From Alcaligenes pakistanensis (GTDB lineage: Bacteria > Pseudomonadota > Gammaproteobacteria > Burkholderiales > Burkholderiaceae_B), in NCBI RefSeq assembly GCF_014652815.1, contig NZ_BMZN01000001.1, positions 161,816-225,815 on the forward strand: DNA of 64,000 nucleotides, read 5' to 3'. Numbering within the stretch: the stretch's first letter is position 1; each line of letters begins with the position of its first letter. The position numbers were made by a program, and so were the translations under genes. Under the pieces are notes generated by a model. That model had not been told where the DNA came from. It ran no database searches and saw only the letters and a list, made by a program, of their open reading frames with translations. Positions 9,718 to 18,507 of the stretch are shown here, piece by piece.

Positions 9718-11040
9718 TCAACTGAAAAGACGGGTGATGTCATTAAAAAAAGCAATACTCATCAGCACGGCCAACAAGGCCAGGCCCACGCGCTGACCGA
9801 CGAGCATCATACGCTCGGAAGCCGGCTTGCCGCGCACGGCTTCGATGGCATAGTACAGTAGATGCCCCCCGTCCAGCATAGGTACGGGCAATAAATTGAG
9901 TAAACCAATGCTAATACTGATCAGGGCCAAGAAATTCAAGTAGGCAATAAAGCCAATACGCGCCGTCTGACCTGCATAATCCGCAATAGTAACCGGCCCG
10001 CTGACATTACGTACAGAGACTTCCCCGGTAATCATGCGCCCGATCATCTTTAAAGAGAACCAGAAGGTCTGCCCCGTACGGGAAAAACCGCGCTGCACAC
10101 TCTCAATGGGGCCATAACGCACCAGCGTCATGGGCATATCCATGGCTACCTGCGCACCAATACGGCCTTGCGTATCTGCGTCGCCCTGGGGGGTGACCAG
10201 CAAGCGTTGAATTTCGCCCGCCCGCAGCACGTCCAGCTCCAGGGTTTTACCTGCCGATTGTTGCACCTTTTGGACAAACTGGCTGATACCAGGCTCGACC
10301 AAACTGTCCAGTCTGAGGATTACATCGTCTTTCTGTAAGCCCGCCTGTTCGGCCGCACTGTCTTTAAACACCTCTTGGACGATAGAGCGAGCAGGACGAA
10401 GCATAAGCCCCGCCTGGGCCATCAAGTCTCTTCCATCAGGCAGGATTTCGCCAGCCGGCAAAGTCAGGTAACGATTTTGCTCTTGCCCAAGAGCGTCCTG
10501 CACCCCTACCTGCAGTTCGCCACCCGAGGACAAGGCATCCATAAAGGCCCAGCGTGCTTGTAGCCAGGAATCAACCGTTTTGCCATCGACCGAGATCAGC
10601 CGATCGCCGGCCTGAAAACCTGCTTGAGCCGCCGGCGTCTCTGCTGGGACGGGACCAATCTGGGCGATTGGCTCCTGGGTACCCAGCAAACCGACAAAGG
10701 CGTAGATGATAACCGCCAGAATCAGGTTCGCCATTGGGCCGGCCAGCACAATCGCGGCCCGCTGTCGAAGTGGTTTGTGATTAAAGGATTCATTGATCTG
10801 CGCCTGCGTTGCATGGGCAGGCGGATCATTTTGCATGGCGACGTAGCCGCCTAAAGGCAGGGCCGATGCAGCCCATTCGGTGCCGTTCTTATCGAGGCGT
10901 CGATACAGCACCTTGCCAAAACCAATAGAAAAACGCTCTACACGGACACCGCAACGGCGTGCAACCCAGTAGTGGCCCAGCTCGTGAAAAGTCACCAGCA
11001 CGCCCAAGGCTACCAAGAAAGCCAGAACGGTGAAAAACAT
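9718..11040 (-). CDS. rseP: RIP zinc metalloprotease RseP
   Basis: Site-2 protease of the inner membrane; in E. coli it cleaves RseA to release sigma-E and removes leftover signal peptides. The 440 residues have a zinc site HELGH at 19-23 in the first membrane segment, two periplasmic PDZ domains (about 125-210 and 215-300), and the third zinc ligand in the LDG motif at Asp390 (PVPMLDGGHLLYY). The length is close to E. coli RseP (450). It lies between dxr (11 bases) and bamA. No rseA or rpoE is in the window, so the local substrate is inferred from the family only. Confidence 0.96.
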   Translation of the reverse strand: MFFTVLAFLVALGVLVTFHELGHYWVARRCGVRVERFSIGFGKVLYRRLDKNGTEWAASALPLGGYVAMQNDPPAHATQAQINESFNHKPLRQRAAIVLAGPMANLILAVIIYAFVGLLGTQEPIAQIGPVPAETPAAQAGFQAGDRLISVDGKTVDSWLQARWAFMDALSSGGELQVGVQDALGQEQNRYLTLPAGEILPDGRDLMAQAGLMLRPARSIVQEVFKDSAAEQAGLQKDDVILRLDSLVEPGISQFVQKVQQSAGKTLELDVLRAGEIQRLLVTPQGDADTQGRIGAQVAMDMPMTLVRYGPIESVQRGFSRTGQTFWFSLKMIGRMITGEVSVRNVSGPVTIADYAGQTARIGFIAYLNFLALISISIGLLNLLPVPMLDGGHLLYYAIEAVRGKPASERMMLVGQRVGLALLAVLMSIAFFNDITRLFS

Positions 11041-11051
11041 GTTAATTCCTG

Positions 11052-12254
11052 TTAAATACGCGCAGAAAGACGACAGTAATCCAGCGCTAGCGAACGGGTT
11101 TCGCTATCCAGCTCCAGGACACCATCCAGGGCATCCAGGGCCTGGCTGGCTCGGCCATTAAGCCTGTCCAAACAATGCTCAATGACGGCCGGAATCTGAG
11201 TATAGCCAATCTGCCTTTCCAGAAACCGGTCCACCGCAATTTCATTGGCGGCGTTTAAGGTCACGCACGCCGCTTGGCTGCTGCGCAAGGCGTCGTAAGC
11301 CAGTTTCAAACAGGGGAAGCGCAGAAAATCGGGTTGCTCAAAGTCCAGACGACCCATGGTGGCCAAATCCAGCAAGCCCAAGCCGCTATACAGACGCTCA
11401 GGAAAGCCAAGGCCGTAGGCAATGGCAGTACGCATATCAGGCTGGCCTAGCTGCGCCATGACCGAACCATCTATGTACTCGACCATGGAGTGGATGACGC
11501 TTTGCGGATGTACGACGACATCTATCTGATCAACTGGCACAGAAAACAACCAGTGCGCTTCGATGACTTCCAGACCTTTATTGAGCATGGTGGCCGAATC
11601 AACGGAAATCTTGCGCCCCATACTCCAGTTCGGGTGAGCACAAGCCTGCTCCGGCGTAACCGCCTCCAATTCAGACAAGTTACGCGAACGAAATGGCCCG
11701 CCCGAGGCTGTCACCAATAATCGGCGCAGGCCCACTACAGGCTGGCCCGGCTCAGCAGGTAACTCACCGGCCAGACATTGATAGATCGCGCTGTGCTCGG
11801 AATCGATGGGTAGCAACTGCGCCCCACCCTCTTGCACCGCCTGCATAAAAATACGCCCGGCAGCCACCAAGGCTTCTTTATTAGCCAGCAAGAGACGCTT
11901 GCCGGCACGGGCTGCGGCCAGGGCAGAAGGTAAACCCGCCGCCCCAATAATGGCCGCCATCACGGTGGTCACGTGAGGATCTGCCGCGGTATCGGCCAGA
12001 GCTTGAGCCCCGACCCGAATTTCGGGCAGGACGCCGCCCTGCCAGGCCGCCAGAAAACGGCTGCGTGCCGCGTCATCGGGCACCAGAACCACACGGGCGG
12101 CACTGTCACGGGCTTGCTGAGCCAGCAATTCCATGCGGCTGTGCCCGCTCAAGGCATAGACAGCCATCCGGTCCGGATGGCGGGCAATCACATCCAGTGT
12201 GCTGACACCAATAGAGCCGGTGGCTCCTAACACACAAACATGCTGGAAACTCAT
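11052..12254 (-). CDS. dxr: 1-deoxy-D-xylulose 5-phosphate reductoisomerase
   Basis: Converts DXP to 2-C-methyl-D-erythritol 4-phosphate with NADPH, the committed step of the non-mevalonate isoprenoid pathway. The 400 residues have an NADPH-binding GATGSIG at 10-16. The metal ligands are Asp151 and Glu153 ([13 protein letters not shown]) and Glu229 ([13 protein letters not shown]). The ASGGPFR and [13 protein letters not shown] active-site loops are also present. It is separated from cdsA by about 40 bases and from rseP by 11. Its product supplies undecaprenyl diphosphate made by uppS two genes upstream. Confidence 0.97.
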   Translation of the reverse strand: MSFQHVCVLGATGSIGVSTLDVIARHPDRMAVYALSGHSRMELLAQQARDSAARVVLVPDDAARSRFLAAWQGGVLPEIRVGAQALADTAADPHVTTVMAAIIGAAGLPSALAAARAGKRLLLANKEALVAAGRIFMQAVQEGGAQLLPIDSEHSAIYQCLAGELPAEPGQPVVGLRRLLVTASGGPFRSRNLSELEAVTPEQACAHPNWSMGRKISVDSATMLNKGLEVIEAHWLFSVPVDQIDVVVHPQSVIHSMVEYIDGSVMAQLGQPDMRTAIAYGLGFPERLYSGLGLLDLATMGRLDFEQPDFLRFPCLKLAYDALRSSQAACVTLNAANEIAVDRFLERQIGYTQIPAVIEHCLDRLNGRASQALDALDGVLELDSETRSLALDYCRLSARI

Positions 12255-12294
12255 AAGTCGTTCCTTGAGGCAAACACTTTAAATCCACACAGGA

Positions 12295-13149
12295 TCAAAA
12301 GAGCCATGTCCCACTTAAAAGCAAAGCCACGGGCGCTACGGGCAATAACGCATCGATGCGATCGTATACCCCGCCATGGCCGGGCAATAACTGACTGGAA
12401 TCTTTAACAGCGGCACGACGCTTGAGCAGGGACTCAAACAAGTCACCAACAATCGACAAGGCGGCCAGGGCAACACCCAAAGCAGCTGTCGCTACCCAGC
12501 CGCCACGCTGCAGCACATCGGCTGCAAAACTGCCAGGCCAATTGGCGCTGATCACCATCCACAGAGCTGCCGCGACCATCCCACCTATGGCGCCCGCCCA
12601 GGTTTTACCGGGACTGACACGCGGCGCCAGCTTGGCTTTGCCAAAAGCACGGCCCGCAAAATAAGCGGCAATATCGGCCACCCAGATCAAGACCAGTAAA
12701 GAAAGCACATAGATGATGCCCTGCGTATGCAAAAACAGATACAGGCTTGCCCACGCGACCAAAGGAGCCAACACACCCATCACGCTCAACAGAACGCCTT
12801 GCGCACGTTGGCTTGCCTGTCCCTGCAAGACCAGGCCTGTGGCTCCCAGCACCCACAATGCCGCCACCAGTGGCACCAAAGCGCGATAGACCAAATCCGC
12901 GGCCTGTCCTTGTGGCCCTGTGTCGTACCAGTACACGCTAAGCCACAGCATCAGGGCTCCGTTGAGCAAGGCCAAGGGCCAGGCCCAGCGTTGCTGTTCC
13001 AGCGACAGGCTCAGGCGCTCCCACTCCCAGCAGGCAAGGGAGCTCATCACAACAAAAATAGCCAACAATGGCCAGCGTACCGGAGCAAGCATGGCCGCGC
13101 CCAAAATGATCAGCATGATCACGGCAGTGATGACTCGTTGTTTCAACAT
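12295..13149 (-). CDS. cdsA: Phosphatidate cytidylyltransferase
   Basis: Makes CDP-diacylglycerol from CTP and phosphatidic acid in the inner membrane, the branch point of phospholipid synthesis. The 284 residues form about eight hydrophobic segments. The full CTP transferase signature lies near the C-terminus: SLLKRRAAVKDSS followed by LLPGHGGVYDRID. SPGKTWAGAIGG is also typical. The frame extends upstream to 13263 into uppS. The ATG at 13149, 13 bases past the uppS stop, starts directly at the first membrane segment (MLKQRVITAVIML) and is preferred. Confidence 0.95.
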   Translation of the reverse strand: MLKQRVITAVIMLIILGAAMLAPVRWPLLAIFVVMSSLACWEWERLSLSLEQQRWAWPLALLNGALMLWLSVYWYDTGPQGQAADLVYRALVPLVAALWVLGATGLVLQGQASQRAQGVLLSVMGVLAPLVAWASLYLFLHTQGIIYVLSLLVLIWVADIAAYFAGRAFGKAKLAPRVSPGKTWAGAIGGMVAAALWMVISANWPGSFAADVLQRGGWVATAALGVALAALSIVGDLFESLLKRRAAVKDSSQLLPGHGGVYDRIDALLPVAPVALLLSGTWLF

Positions 13150-13162
13150 AGATAAGGCTCCG

Positions 13163-13930
13163 TCAAGGCGCGGGCGAACCCTGCACCTGGGCACTGGTGC
13201 GCCCAAAGCGCCGTTCGCGACCACGATACCACTCGAAGGCCTGCTCCAACTGCGCCCGGTCAAAATCCGGCCAGTACACGTCGGTGAAGTACAGCTCGGT
13301 GTAGGCCATCTGCCAGATCAGAAAATTGGAAATACGACGCTCTCCGCCCGTGCGGATGAACAAATCCGGCTCAGGAGCGTAAGACATCGCTAAATAGGGG
13401 CTGAACATGGCCTCATCCAGCTGTTCGGGATGATCGACCAAATGGGGATGAGCTGCCAACGCTTTTTGGGTCGCCTGCAAAATATCCCAGCGACCGCCGT
13501 AATTGGCAGCAATCGTCAAATGCAAGGTGTCGTTATCGCGCGTTTTTTCTTGCGCATCGGCAATCAGCTCACGCAACTCCTCGCTGAAAGCGGACAACTC
13601 GCCAATGATATGAAGTCGGACGCCGTTTTTTTTCAGTGTTGCCACTTCTTTTTGCAGCATCTTGACGAACAGCCCCATTAACAAGGACACCTCTTCAGGA
13701 GGTCGTCGCCAGTTCTCGGAGCTAAAAGCAAAGAGGGTCAGATAACGCACGCCAAGCTCACCACAGGACTCGACAATGCGTCGGACGGTTTGCACACCCC
13801 GCAAATGACCTGCCGTGCGTGGCAACAGACGACGGGTAGCCCATCGCCCATTGCCGTCCATGACAATCGCCAGGTGGCCGGGAACCTGACCGTGTTCCGG
13901 AATAGTTTGGGTAGAACTGAAAGAAATCAC
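13163..13930 (-). CDS. uppS: Undecaprenyl diphosphate synthase (cis-prenyltransferase)
   Basis: Adds isopentenyl units to farnesyl diphosphate to give C55 undecaprenyl diphosphate, the lipid carrier for peptidoglycan and O-antigen. The 255 residues contain the catalytic Asp25 in [23 protein letters not shown], and the IPP-binding region [18 protein letters not shown] with YTELYF, all family hallmarks. It lies between frr (22 bases) and cdsA (13 bases). Identification is secure. Confidence 0.97.
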   Translation of the reverse strand: MISFSSTQTIPEHGQVPGHLAIVMDGNGRWATRRLLPRTAGHLRGVQTVRRIVESCGELGVRYLTLFAFSSENWRRPPEEVSLLMGLFVKMLQKEVATLKKNGVRLHIIGELSAFSEELRELIADAQEKTRDNDTLHLTIAANYGGRWDILQATQKALAAHPHLVDHPEQLDEAMFSPYLAMSYAPEPDLFIRTGGERRISNFLIWQMAYTELYFTDVYWPDFDRAQLEQAFEWYRGRERRFGRTSAQVQGSPAP

Positions 13931-13952
13931 CTAGCCACCTGTTTAAGAGCCG

Positions 13953-14513
13953 TTAGACCGTCATGATCTCGGCTTCTTTTTGGGCAATCAGCCTGTCGAC
14001 CTCAGCCACATACCTGTCTGTCAGTTTCTGGACTTCTTCCTGAGCACGACGCTCGTCGTCCTCGGAGATTTCCTTGTCCTTAACTTGCTTTTTGAGCGTG
14101 TCATTGGCATCCCGACGCAGATTGCGAATCGCCACTTTGGCATCTTCGCCTTCACCACGCACCACTTTGGCCAAATCGCGGCGACGCTCTTCGGTCAAGG
14201 CAGGCATAGGAACACGAATGCTCTCACCCATGGAAATAGGGTTCAAACCCAGCTCGTTGTCGCGAATGGCTTTTTCAATCGGGCCAGCCATATGCTTTTC
14301 CCACACCTGTACATTCAGGGTACGGGCGTCGACCACCGTGATGTTACCCACTTGGCTGACAGGAACCATTGAACCGTAATATTCGACCTGAACATGATCC
14401 AGCAAGCCTGCCGTAGCGCGGCCAGTACGAATTTTGGCCAAGCCCGTCTTGAGAGACTCCAGGGACTTGCCCATACGGTTATCGGTCGATGTTTTAATAT
14501 CGGAAAGACTCAT
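13953..14513 (-). CDS. frr: Ribosome recycling factor
   Basis: Splits post-termination ribosomes together with EF-G. At 186 residues it is nearly the same length as E. coli RRF (185). The conserved N-terminal part [20 protein letters not shown] and the C-terminal helix with [18 protein letters not shown] are present. Domain I is the two-part three-helix bundle, and the middle section (about residues 31-104) forms domain II. It sits 19 bases after pyrH and before uppS in the conserved order. Confidence 0.97.
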   Translation of the reverse strand: MSLSDIKTSTDNRMGKSLESLKTGLAKIRTGRATAGLLDHVQVEYYGSMVPVSQVGNITVVDARTLNVQVWEKHMAGPIEKAIRDNELGLNPISMGESIRVPMPALTEERRRDLAKVVRGEGEDAKVAIRNLRRDANDTLKKQVKDKEISEDDERRAQEEVQKLTDRYVAEVDRLIAQKEAEIMTV

Positions 14514-14532
14514 GGACTAAATTCCTATAACT

Positions 14533-15249
14533 TTAAACGTGAACCAGGGTACCCTCGTCCTCGCCACAAACCGCACGCGTCAACGCGCCGGGCTTGTTGA
14601 TGGAAAATACCTTAATCGGTAATTTCTGATCACGGCACAAGGCAAACGCGGTTGCATCCATAATTTCCAGACGACGCACAATGGCCTCGTCAAAGCTGAT
14701 GCGGGCATAACGGGTCGCGCCTGGGTCTTTATTAGGGTCGGCACTGTAGATGCCATCGACTTTAGTGGCTTTCAGTACGATTTCCGCGCCCACTTCAGCA
14801 CCGCGCAACGCCGCTGCCGTATCAGTGGTGAAAAACGGGTTACCCGTGCCAGCCGCAAAAATAACAACTTTATTTTCTTCCAAATAACGCAATGCTTTGG
14901 GACGAATGTAAGGCTCGACCACCTGCTCAATATTCAGAGCAGATTGCACGCGGGCATCCAGGCCTCGGTGCTTCAGGGCGTCTTGCAAAGCCAGCGCGTT
15001 CATGACGGTGGCCATCATGCCCATATAGTCGGCCGTGGCACGATCCATGCCCTGGGCACCGGGTGCGATGCCGCGAAAGATATTGCCCCCGCCAATCACG
15101 ATAGCCAGTTGTACCCCCAACTGGGCAACCTGGGCGATCTCCTCCGTCATACGAATGATTGTGCTGCGATTAATACCGAACGAGTCCTCGCCCATCAGCG
15201 CTTCGCCGGAAAGCTTCAACAGGACACGTTTGTAAAGAGGGGTAGTCAT
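14533..15249 (-). CDS. pyrH: Uridylate kinase
   Basis: Phosphorylates UMP to UDP in pyrimidine nucleotide synthesis. The 238-residue amino-acid-kinase-fold protein begins [15 protein letters not shown] and has the family motifs [28 protein letters not shown] and [19 protein letters not shown]. coli UMP kinase is 241 residues. It is separated from tsf by 93 bases that contain a perfect 13-bp hairpin, and is followed by frr after 19 bases. Bacterial UMP kinases are hexameric and GTP-activated; that is family knowledge, not visible here. Confidence 0.97.
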   Translation of the reverse strand: MTTPLYKRVLLKLSGEALMGEDSFGINRSTIIRMTEEIAQVAQLGVQLAIVIGGGNIFRGIAPGAQGMDRATADYMGMMATVMNALALQDALKHRGLDARVQSALNIEQVVEPYIRPKALRYLEENKVVIFAAGTGNPFFTTDTAAALRGAEVGAEIVLKATKVDGIYSADPNKDPGATRYARISFDEAIVRRLEIMDATAFALCRDQKLPIKVFSINKPGALTRAVCGEDEGTLVHV

Positions 15250-15294
15250 GGGTGGGATTCCAAGTGACGAAGACAGAAGAGAGTGTAAAGCAGC

Positions 15295-15326
15295 AGGGCA
15301 GGCACCGCCACTACGGTGCCTGCCCT
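15295..15326 (-). other. Perfect 13-bp hairpin between tsf and pyrH
   Basis: The arms at 15295-15307 and 15314-15326 are perfect reverse complements around a 6-base loop. In the tsf-to-pyrH transcript the hairpin is not followed by a run of U (the next bases are GCUGCUUUAC), so it does not look like a complete intrinsic terminator. It could be a partial terminator, a pause site or an mRNA-stabilising element that sets the level of tsf and rpsB above the downstream genes. The A-run lies on the other side, so it would better fit a plus-strand terminator, but no plus-strand gene is present. Confidence 0.7.
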
Positions 15327-15342
15327 GAAAAAACCAACTAGA

Positions 15343-16221
15343 TTAAGCTTGGCCGGCAGCAGCAGCTACCTCAGCAGCGAAATCCTCAACACGCTTTTCA
15401 ATGCCTTCACCCACAACGTACAGGGTAAAGCCAGCGATCGATGCTTTTTTCTCGTCCAGCATTTGCTGCACGCTTTGCTTGTCGTTCTTGACGAAAGGCT
15501 GGCTCAGCAGAGTCACTTCTTTCAGGAACTTGGCCACAGCGCCATCTACCATTTTGGTAACGATGTCAGCAGGCTTGCCCGATTCAGCGGCTTTTTGAGC
15601 AGCAACAGAGCGCTCGGCTTCGATTTCGGCAGCGTCCACGCCCGAAGCATCCAGTGCTTTAGGACGAGTGGCAGCGATGTGCATGGCCAGATCTTTACCG
15701 ACTTCTTCGTCACCACCGGCGAAATCAACCAATACGCCGATCTTGCCACCGTGAATGTAGCTGGCCAGCTGGCCGGCTGTTTCGTAGCGCTGGAAACGAC
15801 GGATCGAGATGTTCTCACCAATCTTGCCAACCAGTGCGGTGCGCACGGTTTCAACGTTGCTGTCAGCCAGTGGCAGTTCAGCCAGAGCAGCCAGATCAGC
15901 GGGGTTGTGCTTGGCAACCAGTTGGGCGACGTCGTTGATAAAACCGATGAAATCATCGTTCTTGGCAACAAAGTCGGTTTCGCAGTTCACTTCAACCACG
16001 GAGCCAGTCTTGGCATCGTCAGCGATGTAAACCGAAACCAGGCCTTCAGCAGTCACGCGACTAGCGGCTTTGCTCGCCTTGCTGCCCAGCTTCACGCGCA
16101 AGAGTTCTTCAGCACGGGCCATGTCGCCATCGGCTTCGGTCAGTGCTTTTTTGCATTCCATCATGGGCGCGTCAGTCTTCTCGCGCAATTCTTTAACCAT
16201 CGATGCGGTGATTTGAGCCAC
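15343..16221 (-). CDS. tsf: Translation elongation factor Ts
   Basis: Exchanges GDP for GTP on EF-Tu. The 292 residues begin [20 protein letters not shown], with the N-terminal UBA-like domain and [13 protein letters not shown] motif. The EF-Tu-contacting ETDFVAKND lies in the core. The GTG at 16221 is chosen because GGAGAG is positioned 4-9 bases upstream and homologues start at this residue. The longer frame would use a TTG whose following codons are this Shine-Dalgarno sequence itself. It follows rpsB after about 110 bases that hold a GC-rich hairpin. Confidence 0.96.
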   Translation of the reverse strand: MAQITASMVKELREKTDAPMMECKKALTEADGDMARAEELLRVKLGSKASKAASRVTAEGLVSVYIADDAKTGSVVEVNCETDFVAKNDDFIGFINDVAQLVAKHNPADLAALAELPLADSNVETVRTALVGKIGENISIRRFQRYETAGQLASYIHGGKIGVLVDFAGGDEEVGKDLAMHIAATRPKALDASGVDAAEIEAERSVAAQKAAESGKPADIVTKMVDGAVAKFLKEVTLLSQPFVKNDKQSVQQMLDEKKASIAGFTLYVVGEGIEKRVEDFAAEVAAAAGQA

Positions 16222-16246
16222 GATTCTCTCCAATTCTGTAGAACAT

Positions 16247-16264
16247 GCCCCGGCAAGCCGGGGC
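16247..16264 (-). other. GC-rich hairpin in the rpsB-tsf spacer
   Basis: The two 8-base arms at 16247-16254 (GCCCCGGC) and 16257-16264 are perfect complements around two bases, so about seven pairs with a 4-base loop can form just upstream of the tsf Shine-Dalgarno sequence. No U-run follows. E. coli has a weak terminator between rpsB and tsf, so a similar role in adjusting tsf expression is possible, but this is inference. Confidence 0.5.
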
Positions 16265-16332
16265 GATACGAAAGGCCACTGTAGCTGCCTGCCATGACAA
16301 CTTAATGTGTCTGGCAGACAGCCGTGAACCCA

Positions 16333-17082
16333 TTACTCCTGAGCGTCAGCCTGAACTTCGACGAACTCTTCATCAGCAGCGATCTCTTCAACCAGACCGT
16401 TCAGGTTCTGTTCGCGACCAGCCAACACGGCGTCAGCCATACCACGGGCGTACAGGGCAATAGCCTTGGCCGAGTCATCGTTACCTGGAATCACGATATC
16501 CAGACCTTCTGGCGAGTGGTTAGTATCAACCACGGCCACCACTGGGATACCCAGTGTGCGAGCTTCAGCCACAGCAATCTTGTGGTAGCCAACGTCGATC
16601 ACGAACAGTGCTTCAGGCAAAGTGTTCATGTCTTTGATACCACCGATAGCCTTGTTCAGCTTTTCCAGTTCGCGCTCGAACATCAGGGCTTCTTTCTTGC
16701 TCATGGTTTCCAGACGGCCTTCAGCCAACTGACCTTCCATTTCTTTCAGACGCTTGATGGAGGTTTTGACCGTCTTGAAGTTGGTCATCATGCCACCCAG
16801 CCAACGGCTGTCAACGAAAGGCATGCCACAACGTTCGGCTTCAGCAGCCACCAGTTCGCGAGCAGCACGCTTGGTGCCAACGAACAGAACATTGCCGCCA
16901 CGAGCAGCCAATTGACGCACAAACTTGGTTGCTTCCTCGTACTGGACGACGGTTTTTTCCAAGTTGATGATGTGGATGTTGTTACGTTGACCGAAGATGA
17001 ACGGAGCCATCTTGGGGTTCCAGTAACGGGTTTGGTGGCCAAAGTGCACACCAGCTTCCAGCATTTCACGCATTAAAGACAT
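16333..17082 (-). CDS. rpsB: 30S ribosomal protein S2
   Basis: Small-subunit protein that binds near S1 and the 16S rRNA neck. The 249 residues begin [20 protein letters not shown] and contain [19 protein letters not shown], then [23 protein letters not shown] and [13 protein letters not shown], all highly conserved. The ATG at 17082 is chosen because TTGGAGA lies just upstream; the longer frame would use that TTG as start. It is the first gene of the long minus-strand cluster and has a roughly 100-base leader. Confidence 0.97.
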   Translation of the reverse strand: MSLMREMLEAGVHFGHQTRYWNPKMAPFIFGQRNNIHIINLEKTVVQYEEATKFVRQLAARGGNVLFVGTKRAARELVAAEAERCGMPFVDSRWLGGMMTNFKTVKTSIKRLKEMEGQLAEGRLETMSKKEALMFERELEKLNKAIGGIKDMNTLPEALFVIDVGYHKIAVAEARTLGIPVVAVVDTNHSPEGLDIVIPGNDDSAKAIALYARGMADAVLAGREQNLNGLVEEIAADEEFVEVQADAQE

Positions 17083-17133
17083 AAAGTTCTCCAAGGGTTT
17101 GGTCTTGTAACTACCCGGTATCCGGTAAGGGCC

Positions 17134-17147
17134 GCAGCTTTCGCCGC
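17134..17147 (-). promoter_or_regulatory. Hairpin in the rpsB 5' leader, candidate S2 autoregulatory element
   Basis: On the minus strand the sequence GCGGC-GAAA-GCTGC can form five pairs (one G-U) closed by a GAAA tetraloop about 50 bases upstream of the rpsB start. A CCGG-ATA-CCGG repeat follows. E. coli rpsB is repressed by S2 through a leader structure, so this leader is a reasonable place for such a site, but no direct homology can be claimed. Confidence 0.35.
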
Positions 17148-17664
17148 ATTCCAGACACCCCGAGACGGGCAGTCACGCGATTTACAACTTAACTACAATA
17201 AAACGTCGCCCAACATGAGCGTACGCCTGCACTACAACGGACTCGCGCCGTCAAGCAGATGAAATATCCGCCCGCCGGGCCCAAGCCTGTAACTTTTCTG
17301 GTCACCCCCTGCATACAGCGCACTGTTCGCAGGTGTATCCTAGAGGATTGGATTGGCCAGCACGTGTTGAACAAGAACCGGGCTGCAGCACTGAATGTGC
17401 AAGTCAGCCTGGCTGCCTTGTCTAACCATCCTGCTGTTAGCGCTGCTGTGATCGCATTTGCGACTAGCGACTGTTCCTGAGACCCGCTGGCCATCTATTC
17501 GTTGTGAATCTTGCCCGTATTCGCTTCGCTGCTACCCGACTCACCCGACCTGAACGATGTAGATCGTCTGAAATCCAAGCGGCCAAGATAGAGAAAACCC
17601 AGATACGGCGCGGTGTTCAAAGGCCTAAACCGGCCGATGCGCCACTGCAAAATTCACAAAAGCC

Positions 17665-17670
17665 TATAAT
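17665..17670 (+). promoter_or_regulatory. Candidate -10 box of the map promoter (TATAAT)
   Basis: A consensus TATAAT lies 35 bases before the map ATG. No convincing -35 box is found at 16-18 bases (17642-17647 reads CCACTG). Transcription starting near 17677 would give a leader of about 28 bases. Confidence 0.45.
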
Positions 17671-17704
17671 TCTACTATTTTTCAATAGACCTGTTCAAGT
17701 TGCT

Positions 17705-18505
17705 ATGAGTATTCTCGTCACAGACCCCACTGATCTCGATAAAATGCGCGCTGCTTGCCAGACGGCGGCCTCCATCCTTGACTACCTGACTCCCTTCGTC
17801 AAAACAGGCGTCACCACCGGCGAGTTGGACCGCCTGTGTAAGGAGCGCATCGCCGAACTAGGGGTGAAATCCGCTACGGTTGGCTACGCGCCCCCCGGCT
17901 ATCCGCCCTTCCCAGGCTCTATTTGCACCTCCGTCAATCACGTTATTTGTCACGGCATTCCCGGCGATAAAGTGTTGAAAAATGGCGACATTCTGAATAT
18001 GGACGTCACCATTATTCAAGATGGCTGGTTTGGTGACACCAGCCGTATGTTCTATATCGGAGAGCCCAGCATCCTGGGCCGTCGCCTGACCGAAACCACC
18101 TATGAATGTATGTGGCTGGGTATTGATCAGGTTAAACCCGGCGCCACCTTGGGTGATGTGGGCCACGCCATTCAACAGCACGCCGAAAAACAAGGGTTTT
18201 CCGTGGTACGCGAATATTGCGGACACGGCGTGGGCCAAAAATTCCATCAGGACCCACAAGTACTGCATTACGGCAAACCCGGCACCGGTATCAAACTGGA
18301 GACCGGCATGATCTTCACCATTGAGCCCATGATCAACGCTGGCCGTCGCGAACTGCGCACCCTGGCGGACCAATGGACGGTTGTTACCCGTGATCACAGC
18401 CTGTCGGCACAATGGGAGCACGCTGTACTGGTCACCGACACCGGCTACGAAGTGCTGACCGTCTCGCCCGGCATGCCTGCCCCTCCGGCCATCATCAAGG
18501 CGTAA
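17705..18505 (+). CDS. map: Methionine aminopeptidase, type I
   Basis: Removes the N-terminal methionine from nascent proteins; a dinuclear metal enzyme. The 266 residues begin at the ATG at 17705 (MSILVTDPTDLDKMRAAC). The longer frame to 17504 has no family similarity. Metal ligands are visible in LNMDVTIIQDGWFGDTSRMF (two Asp), GHGVGQKFH (His), IFTIEPMIN (Glu) and SAQWEHAVLVT (Glu). The HVICHGIPGD substrate-pocket His is present. In E. coli map lies opposite rpsB and upstream of glnD, and the same arrangement is seen here, with glnD starting 2 bases after the map stop. Confidence 0.97.
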   Translation: MSILVTDPTDLDKMRAACQTAASILDYLTPFVKTGVTTGELDRLCKERIAELGVKSATVGYAPPGYPPFPGSICTSVNHVICHGIPGDKVLKNGDILNMDVTIIQDGWFGDTSRMFYIGEPSILGRRLTETTYECMWLGIDQVKPGATLGDVGHAIQQHAEKQGFSVVREYCGHGVGQKFHQDPQVLHYGKPGTGIKLETGMIFTIEPMINAGRRELRTLADQWTVVTRDHSLSAQWEHAVLVTDTGYEVLTVSPGMPAPPAIIKA

Positions 18506-18507
18506 TC

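Larger units (their letters stand above)
17083..17704. other. 622-base divergent intergenic region between rpsB and map
   Basis: Holds the rpsB leader and promoter on the minus strand and the map promoter on the plus strand. A short GNRA-type hairpin lies in the rpsB leader at 17134-17147. Several overlapping frames of up to 101 codons exist here, but none has a Shine-Dalgarno sequence, recognisable motifs or plausible composition. No tRNA or known small RNA could be recognised by eye in 17190-17640. The length is unusual for this otherwise gene-dense window. Confidence 0.6.

Noticed and set aside
17189-17494. 101-codon minus-strand frame between rpsB and map
   Set aside because: No Shine-Dalgarno sequence, unusual Cys/Arg-rich composition and no recognisable motif; probably non-coding.
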